DNA of 64,000 bases from Bolinopsis microptera (taxonomy: Eukaryota; Ctenophora; Tentaculata; Lobata; Bolinopsidae). The stretch covers positions 13,762,944 to 13,826,943 of the forward strand of contig NC_087083.1 of assembly GCF_026151205.1 (NCBI RefSeq), written 5' to 3'. The translations under genes were made by a program, and so were the position numbers. Under the pieces are notes generated by a model. It was not told the origin of the DNA and searched no databases. It was given only the letters and a program-made list of their open reading frames with translations. The first letter of the stretch is position 1. The number at the start of each line of letters is the position of its first letter. Shown in pieces: positions 44,448 to 57,455 of this stretch.

Positions 44448-44675
44448 TAAATTTAGGAGAAAATTGTAAATAATTTAAATTAAATCATTCGATTCCAAAT
44501 CACATTATGAAGTTGGAGAAGTACTTGACGGATGATAGCAACTACATTTACTCAAAATAGAGTGTGCCGCTTTTTTCTCGAACATATATCATGACCCGGC
44601 AAAGTGCAAGGTCATCTTTTAACAATGCGGAACCAAAGTAACCACAGTGAAGTGGCAAAAAATAGTACAATTGCA

Positions 44676-44972
44676 CAGTGGCGTAACGTTGCCTGTATGG
44701 CGCCCCCCTGCCGAAAAGGTCTCCCCCCCGCCCCCTGTTGCCCCCCTCACCTTTTGGTGCCCCTCCCAAAAAATTGAAACAAATAGTGCGATTAAGAGTA
44801 TACGCCGGTAAATCTCTAAAAAAAGTGAGTAACTAGAGCAAAACGCGCAGTTTTGCAGTACTTTAGTAAGTATTTCGAATTGTCCCACATTCAAACTACG
44901 ATTTGGCGCCCCCTTTAAAGACGGCGCGCCCCGGCACAGCAGGGTCAGCAGGGCCCCATCGTTACGCCACTG
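44676..44972. mobile_element. hAT-type MITE (CAGTGGCGTAAC ends), copy 1
   Basis: 297 bp. Ends CAGTGGCGTAACG / CGTTACGCCACTG. Flanking 8-mers CAATTGCA (44668-44675) and CATTTGCA (44973-44980) differ by one base. GC-rich blocks GGCGCCCCC inside both ends. Confidence 0.9.
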
Positions 44973-45507
44973 CATTTGCATAGTAAAAGTAAAGTAGTAA
45001 GCAGATCAGTACTTTAATCTGGGTTTCATCCAAAAGATGTATAAAAGAGTGAAAAGGTAAGAATCATCAGTGTTCTGTTTCTGTCCGAGCGGGTTGTTCC
45101 AATATTGAACAAACACCCTTCCGGAGGTGAAGAACTGCTTGACAGTTTGAGTCTTAAAATTGGAATGGAAAGTTATAAAAAGAACAATATTTCTAATATA
45201 AATGTATTGTAAATGACTTCAATTTTTGGAATGTTCGAAAGAAGTTTAAAAACAAGAATTGAAGGTACCAGTTATAACAGTAAATAAGGAAAAACACAAT
45301 TATAATCTGTGGTTTCATCTTATCATGTACGGTAGCAAGAAATCGTTTTTAATGAATCTTTACTTCACTGGGAATCTAGTAATAATAAATTTACAATTTT
45401 TAAATGTAGTTTTTTATTCAAGATAATATTAGATAAATTAATACCTTTAAATTTGAAATGTTGAAGACAGAGAAATAGTTATTTTTCAATGTAGTTGTTG
45501 TATCAAG

Positions 45508-45592
45508 TTGTGACCCACCCACGACGGTCTTTCATCTAAGCCGCAGTCGATACAGTGAGCCGCGCACATCGTCGTCGGCGGGTCATACAACA
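45508..45592. repeat. GC-rich multi-hairpin element, copy 1
   Basis: Outer arms GTTGTGACCC and GGGTCATACAAC enclose two inner hairpins. In the other copies these are CCCTGACGATACAGGG and a CCGCGCAC/GTGCGCGG stem. A three-way folded shape is predicted. Function unknown. Confidence 0.65.
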
Positions 45593-46486
45593 CATGACAA
45601 GTTGATAAACATGATACGTATCCCAAATATCACGCGCGAAAAGTGCATGCAACGTACTAATGCAAATGACAATTTTGATTAATTTAGATATAAATTATTC
45701 AACCAGGATGATATAATTCACTAAACTCTACTATCGTGACACAAAACAAATAAGTCGTACTAAATAAATCTGCCCAATATCTTTTGTCTTTGCCCATCTT
45801 AAGTCTGATTGACGAGATGGGACTCTTCCATATACAGTTGTCCCGAGTGAACATCCTTAATTTAATAACTCGCTGGCAAGCAGCGAATACTGGGACCTCA
45901 TTGAATCTTTTTAAAAAGATAAAGGTTTGGCAATATACGGATCTAGTTAGTTCAGTATGAGAAGAAAATCTGAGTCTTAAATGTGGTATTAAAACGTAGA
46001 TGCAGTAAAAGTTGACCAATGTTTAATGATGAACTGGCCCGGCGCGCGCTACTTCGTAGCACTTGCCATCGAGACGAAAGCGTGCGCGCTACTTCAAAAA
46101 GACATTAGGCGAGTAACATCCGTCAAATAAAAGAAAAGTAGCAGTAAAATGAAGAAAGTCCACAGTTCTTTCTCTTGGAAGGTGAGACCATATTTAAATG
46201 GAACAAACTTCCCTCGGATGTCAAAATTGTGGGACTGTGATAAGTTTTAAATAAGATTAGAGGCTTATTAAAAAACTATTTAAACGGATCTGTATAAATT
46301 CTAGTTATTTTTGGTAAGTTTCGGATGAAATAATATAAAAATGAAAGATTGATGGATTTAAATTATGCAACTAATATAGAGAACACAATGAATATCTTGT
46401 GTGTAATCCTCATGTTGCTGAAAAAAACCGCTTAACAACATATATAGTAAGTGGAAAGTCTGGAAAATTAGATCATTTAAAACCTT

Positions 46487-49480
46487 TATTTTTTTACAGA
46501 AGATAAGATATTCAAACAATATACACAAAATATTAGCATGGCAATTGGCCTGACAATAATCATGGCCTGAACTTTATAGTCAATGATGCTAAAGCAGAGA
46601 ACAAATATGTAATAAGTTAAAAGATAAAAAATACTGAATCAATGATTAAAATATAGCTGACATGAGTGTCAATAAATACTGTCTCATAAAAAATAAAAAA
46701 AGGAACTTTTACACGTGATCTGAGAAACCAATATCTCAATATCAAAAGTATAGTGTCTAGAAACATTCAGAGTCCATGGTGGCAGGTATCAAGTTAAACG
46801 AAGTTACACTGACTGGCAATGTATACGCTTGCCGTCTCCCACTCCTCACCCCAGACCGCAATCAGGTGCTCCTGAGTAATAGAGAATTCTAAATCGCTGG
46901 TGCACTCATGTACACAATAATAGCCGCAAGGTCTTCTCCTCTCTTCAGGGATAGTTTTTCTGAGATCACAAGTGGTATCTTGTGGCTTTGGACCCCAACC
47001 GCCGAATTGTTGAGAATATAAGTGGGGTAAAGGTCCTTTTCCACCTGGATATTCTGTTTGTTGTACTTTTCATTTTCCTCATTCATGAGCCTTTATAGAA
47101 TCCTGTTTCCATATCTTTTTTGTCATATGGGGTGAGTTGGGGTGGGTAACACAGACACAAAGAATGTTTCGTTCAAATGTGCTCCAAGACCTCGATAGGA
47201 TACAACATGTTCAGCTCTATCATCATGTACCAACAATTTCTTCATTATCAAGGGTACAATGCTGGCTCAGTCACTTACAAACTCTGCATACTTCAACGCT
47301 GCAGCTCTGCATTTATATCGCGGATGTTGTTGTGTCTCAAGAAACATAGCCACCTTTTCTCGCATATAAGTGTGTGGATTCACAATTATCTCTCTCCACA
47401 AGCACAGTAAATGGGTGTTAGGGATCTGCCCAACCAAACGCAAGTACAGAGCATCACGGAACTCAATCTGTCAGTGAAGTAGCCAAATCTCTTCAATGAA
47501 GTGCAGTAAGCCAACATCCTGAACCCTTCTCTTTGATTGAACTGTAGAGATCTCTTTAGGTAGGTATCTCTTACACTGTCCACCTATTGATATGCTAACC
47601 GTAAATAATTGTCTCCTTTATTGCCTTGAAGACTTTTTATAGTGACCATTTTGATTGACATGTTGTAATGTTCAAGGGTGTTTTTGCTGGATGATACTCA
47701 GGTCTGTGAGTTCTTATTGTGATGGTGACAGAGAGCTGTGAATTCTCTATTGGCAGTTCAACTGGGTTGGAGATACCTAGGCCACCAGTCTGCTGGCAAT
47801 GCAAATATGAGGCTGTCCCAGTCTGATACGTAACTACCCAAGATTGCTGGAATAAAATCAGTATCTGATGCAATCCTCCAATGGTTGAAACAAGTGACTT
47901 AAACCCGGATTGTCCATCAGAATAGAACGTCCACCGGTGACAAATTCCCTTAGAATATTCAGTCAAAGCAGCATGGGTCTCCTCAACCGCAATTGATGAC
48001 AGCACTTGATGTCCTGACACCATTTATGGACTTTATCTGAGACATATTTGTTCTTAAAAGCCTTTCTGCTGGGCCAATTGCTTCAAACCCAAATGGCGTT
48101 CTCCTCAGACTCAAATTTAATACCAGTTGCCTGAGAATACATTCTGCGCAAGATCTAGGTCCTCGCTATTCTTCACAATCAGGACGGTCCTTACTGGCAT
48201 TGGGAAATAACCATACTTTGTTCCTTGCTCCAACTAGCGTATCCCACCATAAATTAAACCTTCAATCTTTCCACCAGCACAACAGTCGTCGCATACCAAG
48301 ATGTTTGCAAACACTGGGCATGGAGGCTGTGGCAAGGTCAGTCAACAGAGGCTTTATGCCCTAACGCATAGAATGTGCCTTGCTGCTACAATCTCCCTGA
48401 GTTGAACCTACTCAGACTTAGTGGTATTGGTCCTCGGAGTATAATATCAGACAGGCTGGCTTTTGGTTAGAGGTTCTTTAGATACAGATAGAGCGGAGGA
48501 GACAGATCTCATGAACAGTTGTGAAGGGCTGCTTGTCTCTAATAAGACGATTGAACTCATTATCAGCGTCCACCTGTAAGTATTGCTATCAGTGTCCTGT
48601 CATCCAGATCTGTCTCATTGCATGAATGGAAGCCTCTAATCCTGATTTGAGCCCTGCACAGTCTGCATAGGGCCAGCACCCATATTGTAATACCAGTATT
48701 GAAAGACATTAATAACGCTTTTCTCCCCAATGAATCTGCGCAATATCTCGCCCGATTCCAATTGACTTACGCAGGTTTCCCTTCTTTATCTGGCCTTTAA
48801 TCAGATGGATTAATCGCATGCAGTGAACTCTTTTCGACAGCTATATGGATATCATCTCTACAAAGGCGCCTTGCAACAAATGCTATTGACCAGCAAGTGT
48901 CACAGATCCTTTTGCAAATGATTTGCTGCAGAAGATATGCATCCACAAATCTATCTAGTCCGATAGTGTTGGCCGCCTGATCCATCCAAATATACACAAG
49001 CCCTCTGACGGTCTCTGCTCAATCCTCTCAAATAATCACTTCCTGGAGTGAGGAGTACTTGAGGGTGCAGAACAACTGGATCTGCTTTAACTGCAGGAGG
49101 TTGATCTCACCCAAGGACCTGTTTAATTTGCTGTTAGGCTGTGAACTCCTAAAGTGTCATTGGAACTGTCAACAATTTTGTGGCTTGTCTGAACTTTCCT
49201 CAAAGAAGCATTAGTCGTCAGAAACCTTCTTCCTGGATTCCTCGCTGATTTTTTGTTGCTGCACCACAAGCTTTCTGAATAATCTGCACACCATCATAAG
49301 ACCTATTTAGAAGAGATTATTTATAGAACGGTAGAAGTGCATAGGTCAGATTCAGACGGAAATAAAGCAAAAATGACATCACTTGCAATTCTGAAGTGGT
49401 TGTAAATGGGCCATTGTAATAGCCCCAAGCGTTTTGGGTCCCTCATTCCTGCCACTCAGCATTGCTACTGTTAAGTAGAA
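46487..49480 (-). pseudogene. Degenerate reverse transcriptase element, tandem copy 1
   Basis: Collinear with the element at 13710-16285 on the opposite strand and extending about 400 bp further 5'. Recognisable pieces: 48023-47637 (LSSIAVEE, GICHRWTF), 47583-47386, 47086-46889 (QVEKDLYPTYI). It is broken into many frames by one-base indels. The 3' UTR and 3' end (GTATATTGTTTGAATATC) are present, with a T-run (A-tail) at about 46490. Confidence 0.88.
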
Positions 49481-49679
49481 ATTTTTCTAAAAAAAATAGA
49501 AACTGACCTTGACTCACAAATTCAACCACTTACCATAAGTAAAAATACTAACAACCAAATAAATTAATTAAATAAATATATACAGACACCAAAATATTTT
49601 CCTCAAGTTACTTCAGCTAAACAAATTCGTGGTTTAAGCTCTTATTTTATTTATGATTAAAGGAATGTAAAATAACACT

Positions 49680-50370
49680 TTACAGTTTCATGTGAAAACT
49701 TTTCGTTTCATTGATTAGATTCGTCAAGTTCTCTCCATTGTTTCCATTTAACCAAACGCTTGTGAGAATTATGTATACATGGTCTCTTGCTTTTTTGACT
49801 TGCTTGACGGTTTTTGCAACATGATTGGCAAGAAGATATGAACCAGTGCGAACAGATAGCCTTATTCCCACATTGGAAGCATCTGCAAATAGAGGATGAG
49901 CGAGTCAGTTCTTTATTAAGACCTACCTGATTTACCTCTGGTAACTAAGAAAAAGATTCTTCTCCATGTCACCACTCTTGATAAACAGTCTAGACTTTCT
50001 CAGCTATCAACTCATTCACCAACCATTGTGAGCCGCAATAAAAACCATATGAATTTTGATTTGCTTTCACTGCTTGACAATATCACAAAACATATCTCTT
50101 CATTATCCATCACAGCGTACTCGGTTTCCACTGATAAACAAACAAGGAGCATGAACCATTCTTCACTGCCATCACAACCAATGCCTTATCCGATATCCCC
50201 CACCAAACACTCCTACACGAGGACAGTTATAACAGATATCATTTCCTCGTTCATAGCATCATGATCTGCTGGTTCACACAATAGTCCCCTACAATTTCTG
50301 ACAAACCCAACCGTTCAACTGTCCACTGTAGTCAGACTTGCCAAGACATTTCAGGATGAAAAATGTAAAT
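49680..50370 (-). pseudogene. PHD-finger coding region, copy 2
   Basis: Same region as copy 1, lying directly upstream (minus strand) of the reverse transcriptase copy at 46487-49480. Its last 63 codons are open (LLANHVAKTVKQVK, INETKSF). More frame breaks in the zinc fingers than copy 1. Confidence 0.68.
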
Positions 50371-50600
50371 TTAGATGGAAAAATGTAAATAATTTAAATC
50401 TAATTCAATTCAGTCAAATCAACATTATGTAGTTGGAGAAGTACTTGACGGATGATAATGTCATCTAAATTTCTCAAAATAGAGGTGCGCTTTTTTCTCG
50501 AAATATCATGACCCGGGGCAAAGTGCAAGTCAATCTTTTAACAAATGCGAACAAAGTAACACCACAAGTGTAAGTGGCAGAAAAATAGTAACAATTGCAA

Positions 50601-50894
50601 CAGTGGCGTAACGTTGCTGTTGGCTGCCCCCCTGCCGAAAAGGCGCCCCCCCCCCCCAGTTGCCCCCCTCTCCTTTTGGTGCCCCTCCCTAAAATTGTAC
50701 AATAAGTCGATTGAAAAGGATACGGCCGGTAAAATCTCTAAAAAAAGTGTGTACTAGAGCAAAACGCCCATTTGCTAGAACTTTATTAAGTTCGAAATTG
50801 TCCCCACCTTCAAACGACGATTTAGCGCCCCCCTAAGACGGCGCCCCCAGCACAACAGCAGGGTCATCAGGGCCCTTCGTAGTTAACGCCACTG
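50601..50894. mobile_element. hAT-type MITE, copy 2
   Basis: Same element at the same place in unit 2; left flank CAATTGCA, right flank CATTTC. Confidence 0.85.
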
Positions 50895-51434
50895 CATTTC
50901 ATAGTAAATGTAAAGTATAAATCAGACGAGGTCTATAATCTGGATCATCCATAGATGTAGTAAAAGAGTGATAAAGGTAAAGAATATTCAGTTTCCTTTT
51001 CTTCGCAGAGCGGGTTGTTTCCTTATAGAACAAACTCCCTTCCCTTCGGAGAGAAAGAACTGCTTGACAGATTTGATCTAAAATTGGATTGGAAATTTTA
51101 AAAGAACTTTAATTCTAAAATAAAGATGTATTGAAATGACTTCAATTTTGGAATGATTCGAAAGAAGTTTAATTTTCACAAGAATTGAAGGTACCAGTTA
51201 TATCAAGTAATAAGGAAAAACTACAATTATTATCTGTGGTTTCATCCCGTATCATGTAACGAAGCAATAAACGTTATATGAATCTTTACTTCACAAGGGA
51301 AGTATAGTATGAAATAAATTTACATTTATAAATGTTGTTTTTTATACAAGATTAATATTGAAAAATTAATACCTTAAATTAGATATGATGAAGACAGAAG
51401 AAATAGTTATTTTTCTATGTAGTTGTTTGTATCA

Positions 51435-51516
51435 ATTGTGAACCCCCAACGACACGTATCCTATAGCCCTGACGAAACAGGGGAGCCGCGCACGTCGTGC
51501 GCGCGGTTCATACAAC
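51435..51516. repeat. GC-rich multi-hairpin element, copy 2
   Basis: As copy 1, with CCCTGACGAAACAGGG and CGCGCACGTCGTGCGCGC intact. Confidence 0.65.
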
Positions 51517-52404
51517 GCATGACAATTTGATACATGATTCGTATCCAAGATCACCGCGAAAAGTGGCATGCAACGTACTATGTCAAATGACAAGTATTGA
51601 ATAGATATTGATATATATTATGCACCATATGGATTAATTCACTAAACTCTATCGTGACACAAACTAATAAGTCGTAAATAAATCGTGCCCAATATCTTTT
51701 GCTTGCCATCTTTTTGTCCTGATTTGACGAGATGGGTAAGCTTCCAAAAACAGTTTTCGAGTGGACATGCCATAATTTAATAACGGCTGGCAAGCAGCGA
51801 AGACGTGGGGACCTCATTGAATCTTTTAAAATATAAGAGGGTTTTGGCCAATTACGGAGCTTGTTAGTTTCAGAATGAGAAGATCAGGTCATAATGTGGT
51901 ATTAACCAGTAGATGCAGTAAAAGTTACCATTGTTAATGATGAAGCTGCCCGGCGCGGCGCTACTTCGTACACTTGCCATCGAGAAGAAAGCGGTGTCGC
52001 GCTACTTCAAAGAAATTTAGGCGAGTAACATCCGTCAAATAAAAGTAAAAGAAGCATAAAAATGAAGAAAGTCCACAGTTCTTTCTCTTGGAGAGGGTGA
52101 GACCATATTTAATTTTGAAAAAACTACCCTCGGATGTCCAAAAATTGTGGGACTGGTTAAGTTTTAAAAAAAGATTATCGCTTTTAAAAAACTATTTTAA
52201 ACGATCTGTATAAATGATAGATATTTTTGGTAAGATTCGGATGAAATATATATAATAGGAAAGATGATGGAATAAATAATGCAACTAATAAGGAGAAGCA
52301 CAATGAATATCTTGTGTTGTAATCCACAGTTGCAACAAACTCTAAATCAGAACTATATATAGTTAGTGAAGAGTAAGTAATAAAGATTCATTTAAAACAT
52401 AATT

Positions 52405-55400
52405 TTTTTTTACAGAAGAAAAGAATATTCAACAATATACACATAAGATAGCAATGGCAATAGGCTGACTAAAGGTCTGGCCTGAACTTTAATAGACAAG
52501 TGTTGCTAAAGCAGAGCACAAATAAGTAATAAGTTAATAGAAAAAATACTGATTCATGAATAAAATTATAGACTGACATGAGTGTCAATAAATACTGTGT
52601 CACAAAAAATAAAAAAAGGACGAAGTACACGTAATCTGAGATCCAATATCTCAATAACAAAAGGAATAGTGTCTAGAACATTCAGAGTCCATGGTGGCAG
52701 GTATCAAGTTAAACGAAGTTAAAACTGACTGGCAAATGTGAATAACGCCTTGCCGTCTCCCTCTCATCACCCTTACCGCTATCAGGGAGCTCCTGAGAAT
52801 TGAGAATCTAAATCCTGGAGCGCTATGTAACACATAATAGCGCATAGTCTTCTCCTCTCTTCTGATAGTTTTTCAGTGAGTCTCATTCTTCTTGTGGTAT
52901 CTGTGGCTTGTGTGACCCCATCCGCCATTTTGTTGAGTAATATAAGTGGGTAAAGGTGCTTTTCCACCTGGATGATTCTGTTGTTGTACTTTTTCATTTT
53001 CCTCAATTCATGAGCTATAGATTCCAGTTCCATATCTTTTTTGTCATAAGTTGGGGAGTTGGGTGGTTAACACAGACATCAAAAATGTTCGTTCAAATGT
53101 TGCACCAGAGACTCACGTAGAAACGATCGGTGGCAAGCTCTATCAGGCATTGGTACCGATACAATATCTTCATTATCAAGGGTAATCAAGCTGGACTCAG
53201 TCTCTACATCTCTGCAAACTTCACGGCTGCAGCTCTGCATTAGATCGCGGGGGGGGATGTTGTTTGTGTTCTCATAGAAACATAGCCTCCTTTCTTGCAA
53301 ATAAGTGTGTGATTCACATTATTTCACTCTCCCACAAGCACAGTGAAATGGGTGTTAGGGATCTCCCAACCATACCAAGTACAGAGCATCACTGAACTCA
53401 ATCTTGTTCAGGAGTAGACAAATCTCATCAAAGGAGAATGTAAACAGAAAGCCAACATACCTGAACCTTTCTCTTTGATGACTGGAGTGATTCTTTTAGT
53501 GGGATCTCAACCACCCCTGTCCCTCTATTGAATTGCTAACCGTAAATAAGTGTTTCTCTTGATTGCCTTAGACTATTTTATAGTAGTCATTTTGAATTGA
53601 CATGTTGTAATGTTTCAAGGGTGTTTTGCTGTTTGATAATCAGGTCTGTGAGGTCTTTTGTGATGGTGACTGAGGCTGTGAATTCTCTATTGCAGTTTTC
53701 AAATGGTTGGATATACTAGGCCACCATGTTCTGACTGCAAAAGGCAAATATGGAGCGTCCAAGTCTGATACATATCTTACCCAAGATAGCTGAATAAAAT
53801 CTGTTCTGATATGCAATCCTCCAATGTTGAAACAAGTGACATATAACCCGGATGTCCTCTGAATGAAACGTCCACCGGTGACAAATTTCCCTTAGTATTG
53901 CAGTCAAAGCAGCTTGGGGCTGCTCCTCGAACAGCAATAGATGAACAACAGCTTGAAATGTCCCCTGACCACATTTATGGACTTTATCTGAGACAAAAAT
54001 TTTCTTAAAGCTTCGCTGCCATTGCTGCACCAAATTGGCGATCTCCTTCATACTTCAATTTTAATACCCAGTTGCCTGAGAATACTTTCTGCATCAAGAT
54101 CTAGGTCCCACTCTATACTTCACAATCAGGACGGTCTTACTGGCTTTTGGTAATATCCATACTTAGGTCCATTCTCCAACAGCGTATCCCACCATATATA
54201 AATCACTTCAATCTTTCCCACCAGCACTAACTGTCGTCTGCATACCAAGATTGTTTGCAAACACTGCTTGGAGGCTGTGGCTAGGTCATCTACTAGAGCT
54301 AGATCCCTAACGCATAGAATGCCATTGCTGCTACATCTCCCTGAGAAGGAACTTCCTCAGACTTAAGTTGGAAGTGGTCCTCGTAGTATTAATGATCAGG
54401 TCTGCAGGCTTTATGGTAGTGGGTCTTATAGATACTGATATGAGCGGAGGACAGATCTCATGAACAGTGTGGAAATGTCTGCTTCTCTATTAAGACGATG
54501 AACGCATTATCAGCGTCAACCTGTAGTATTGCTCAGTGTCACTGTCTTCCAGACTGACCTCATTGCAAGAATGGAACCACTATTCCTGATTAGAGCCCTG
54601 CACAGGTCTGCAGTGGCCCAGCACATATAGTATATCAGTTTTTGAAAGACCATCAATAACTGCTTTTACAATGATTCTGCGCAATATCTCGCCGATTCCA
54701 ATTGGTCATACGCCAGGTATTCCCGTCCTTATCCTGGCCTTTATTCAAGAGGGATTGAATCTGCATGCAGTGAACTACTTTACAGACAGCTATGATGTGA
54801 TTATCTTCTCTACAAAGGCGCCAGCAACAAATTGCTAATGACTCAGCAAGTGTCACGGATGCTTTTTGCCAAATTATTGCTGCAGAAGATATGACTTCAA
54901 AAACTGAGTCCGTAGTGTTGGGCGCCCTGAATCCATCCAAAATTAAACAAGCCCTCTTGACGGTCTCGCGTCATCCTCTCACTATCACTTCCTGAGGTGG
55001 AGAGTACTTGTGAAGGAGGCAGAACCACTGATCAGCTATTAACAGCAGGAGGGTGTTTCTCCCCAAGGACCAGTCTAAATAATGTTTTCTGTTAGGCTGT
55101 GAACTCCTAAGGTTCATTGAACTGTCAACAAATTTGAGTGGCTTGTTATAACTTTCCCAAGAAGCATTAGTCGGCAGAAACTCTCTTCCTGATTCCCTCG
55201 CTGATTTTTTGTTGCTGCACCAATCTTTTCTGATACTCCAGCCCTCCATCATTATACCTAATATAGAAAGATTTTTATAGAAATGTTAGAAGTGCAGTAG
55301 GGTCAGTTCAGACGAAAATAAGCATAAATGACATCATGCCATTGTCTGAAGTGGTTTGTAAATGGCCAATGAAAGCCCCAAGCGTATTTGGTCCCTCATT

Positions 55401-55440
55401 CCTGCCACTCAGCATTGCCTACAGTAAAGTAAAATTTTTC
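52405..55440 (-). pseudogene. Degenerate reverse transcriptase element, tandem copy 2
   Basis: As copy 1. The 5' extension encodes FLPTNASWESYNKPLKFVDS (55252-54971), giving part of the N-terminal region lost from the + copy. Other readable parts: 54051-53716, 53033-52782. Confidence 0.88.
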
Positions 55441-55619
55441 TAAGATAATAGAGGAACCAGACCTTGTCTCACTTAATTCAATCCACTTACCATAGGAAAA
55501 ATACTAACAACCAAATAAAGATTTTTAAATAATTATATACAATCACCAAAAATATTCCTCAAGTTTCTTTTCTAGCTAACTAATTCGTGTTTAAGCTTTA
55601 TTTTATTTATGATTAAAGG

Positions 55620-56310
55620 AATGTAAAATAAAACTTCGTTCATTAAAACTTTTCGTTTCATTGATTAGATCGTCCAAGTTCTCCATTTTTCCATTTAACC
55701 AAACCTTGGTGAGATATGTTACATGGTCTCTTGCTTTTGACTTGCTTGACGGTTTTTTTGCAAACCTGATTGGCAGAAGATATTGAACCAAGTGCGAACA
55801 TAGCCCATTCCCACATGGTAGCATCTGCAAATAAGAGGATTGAGCCGATCAGTTCCTATTATAAAGTCGCTACCTGATTACCTCTGGGAACTAGAAAAGA
55901 TTCTTTCTCCATGCACCATCTCTTGATAAACTCTTGGACTTTCACAGCTATCACTCTTCACCAACCATTGACCGCCAAATAATTCTGTTTGCTTCACTGC
56001 TTGACAAGTATCACAAAACCATATCTCTCTCATCATTATCCAACTCAGCGTACTCGTTTTTCAATGATAAACAAACACGGAGCAAAAAGGAAACCATTCT
56101 TCACTGCCATCACAACCCAATTGCCTTATCCGAAACCCCACAACAACACCTAACACACGGACAGTTTAAAACATATACATTTTCCTCGTCAGAGCATCAA
56201 TGAGTCTGCCTGGATTCCACTACATTATCCCTACATTTCTGACAAACCCACCGTTCACATGTCCCCAGGTGCAGACTATTGCCAAGACATTTAGGATGAA
56301 AAATGTAAAT
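55620..56310 (-). pseudogene. PHD-finger coding region, copy 3
   Basis: Same region, directly upstream of the reverse transcriptase copy at 52405-55440. This copy keeps GCAATTGG, which gives the uninterrupted DKAIGCDG reading lost in the other two by one base. Confidence 0.68.
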
Positions 56311-56546
56311 TTAGGATGGGAAAAATGTAAATAATTTTAAATTAATTCATTCAGTCAAATCACATTAGTAGTTGGAGAAGTACTTGACGGATGATAGTCC
56401 ATCTAAATTTACTCAAAATAGAGTGGTGACCCCGCTTTTTTCACGAAAAATCATGACCCGGCAAAGAGCAAGGTCAATCTTGTTAACAATGCGGAACCAA
56501 AGTACAACCACATATTGTAAGTGGCCGAAAAATAATTAACATTGCA

Positions 56547-56839
56547 CAGTGGCGTAACGTTGCCATTTTGGCGGCCCCCTCCGAAAAGTCGCCCCCCCCC
56601 CTTGTTTGCCCCCCTCTCCTTTTGGTCCCCTCCCTAAAAATTGAACACACTAGGCGATTTTAAGAGGATACGCCGTTAAAATCACTAAAAAAGTTGTAAC
56701 CTTAGAGCACAAACGCCCAGTTTTGCAAGTACTATGAGTAAGTTTTCGAAATTGTCCCACATTCAACGACGAATTTTGGCGCCCCCTAAGACGTCCCGCC
56801 CCTGCACAGCAGGTCACATGTCCCTTCTTTACGCCACTT
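56547..56839. mobile_element. hAT-type MITE, copy 3
   Basis: Same element at the same place in unit 3; right tip reads CGCCACTT, right flank CATTTGCA. Confidence 0.85.
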
Positions 56840-57369
56840 CATTTGCATAGTAAATGTATAGAAGTAAAGCATATCAGTCTTAATCTGGTTTCATCCAATA
56901 ATGTAGTAAACTGTGATAAAGGTAAAGAATCTTCAGTGTCTTTTCTCCAGAGCGGGTTGTTCCATATTGGAACAAACTCCTTCGGAGTTAATAACTGCGT
57001 GACAGATTGAGTCTTAAAATTGGATGAAAGTTTTAAAAAGAACATGAATTTTTCTAATAAAATGTATGTAAATGACTTCAATTTTGAAAGTTACGAAAGA
57101 AGTTTTAACAAGAATTGAGGAACCATTTATATCAGTAATAAGGAAAAACACAATATTATTATCTGTGGTTTCAATCCTTATCATGTACGTAGCAAGAAAC
57201 GATATTATGAATCTTTACTTTCACTGTAATATAGTATGGGAATAAAATACATTTTAAAAGTTGTATTTAATTCATGATTAATATTTGATAAATTATTACC
57301 ATTAAATTTGATATGATGAAGACAAAGAAAATAGTTATTTTTTTCCATATGAAGTGTGTTTTGTAATCA

Positions 57370-57455
57370 AGATGTGACCCCCCGACGACGTCGTTTCACT
57401 ATAGCCCTGACGATACAGGGAGCCGCGCACACTCGTGCGCGGCGGGTCAAATACA
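57370..57455. repeat. GC-rich multi-hairpin element, copy 3
   Basis: As copy 1, with CCCTGACGATACAGGG and CCGCGCACACTCGTGCGCGG. Confidence 0.65.

Larger units (their letters stand above)
43600..49510 (-). repeat. 5.9-kb tandem unit 1
   Basis: One of three head-to-tail units (43600, 49511 and 55471 share ACTTACCAT..ACTAACAACCAAATAA). Left to right on +: PHD-finger coding region (minus), hAT-type MITE, multi-hairpin element, CGCGCGCTACTTCG repeat, reverse transcriptase (minus). Units align end to end with many scattered one-base indels. Confidence 0.92.
49511..55470 (-). repeat. 5.9-kb tandem unit 2
   Basis: Same content and order as unit 1, about 5.96 kb. Confidence 0.92.

Noticed and set aside
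45508-45592. Hammerhead ribozyme
   Set aside because: CTGACGA fits the start of the core, but no GAAA with matching stems follows on either strand.
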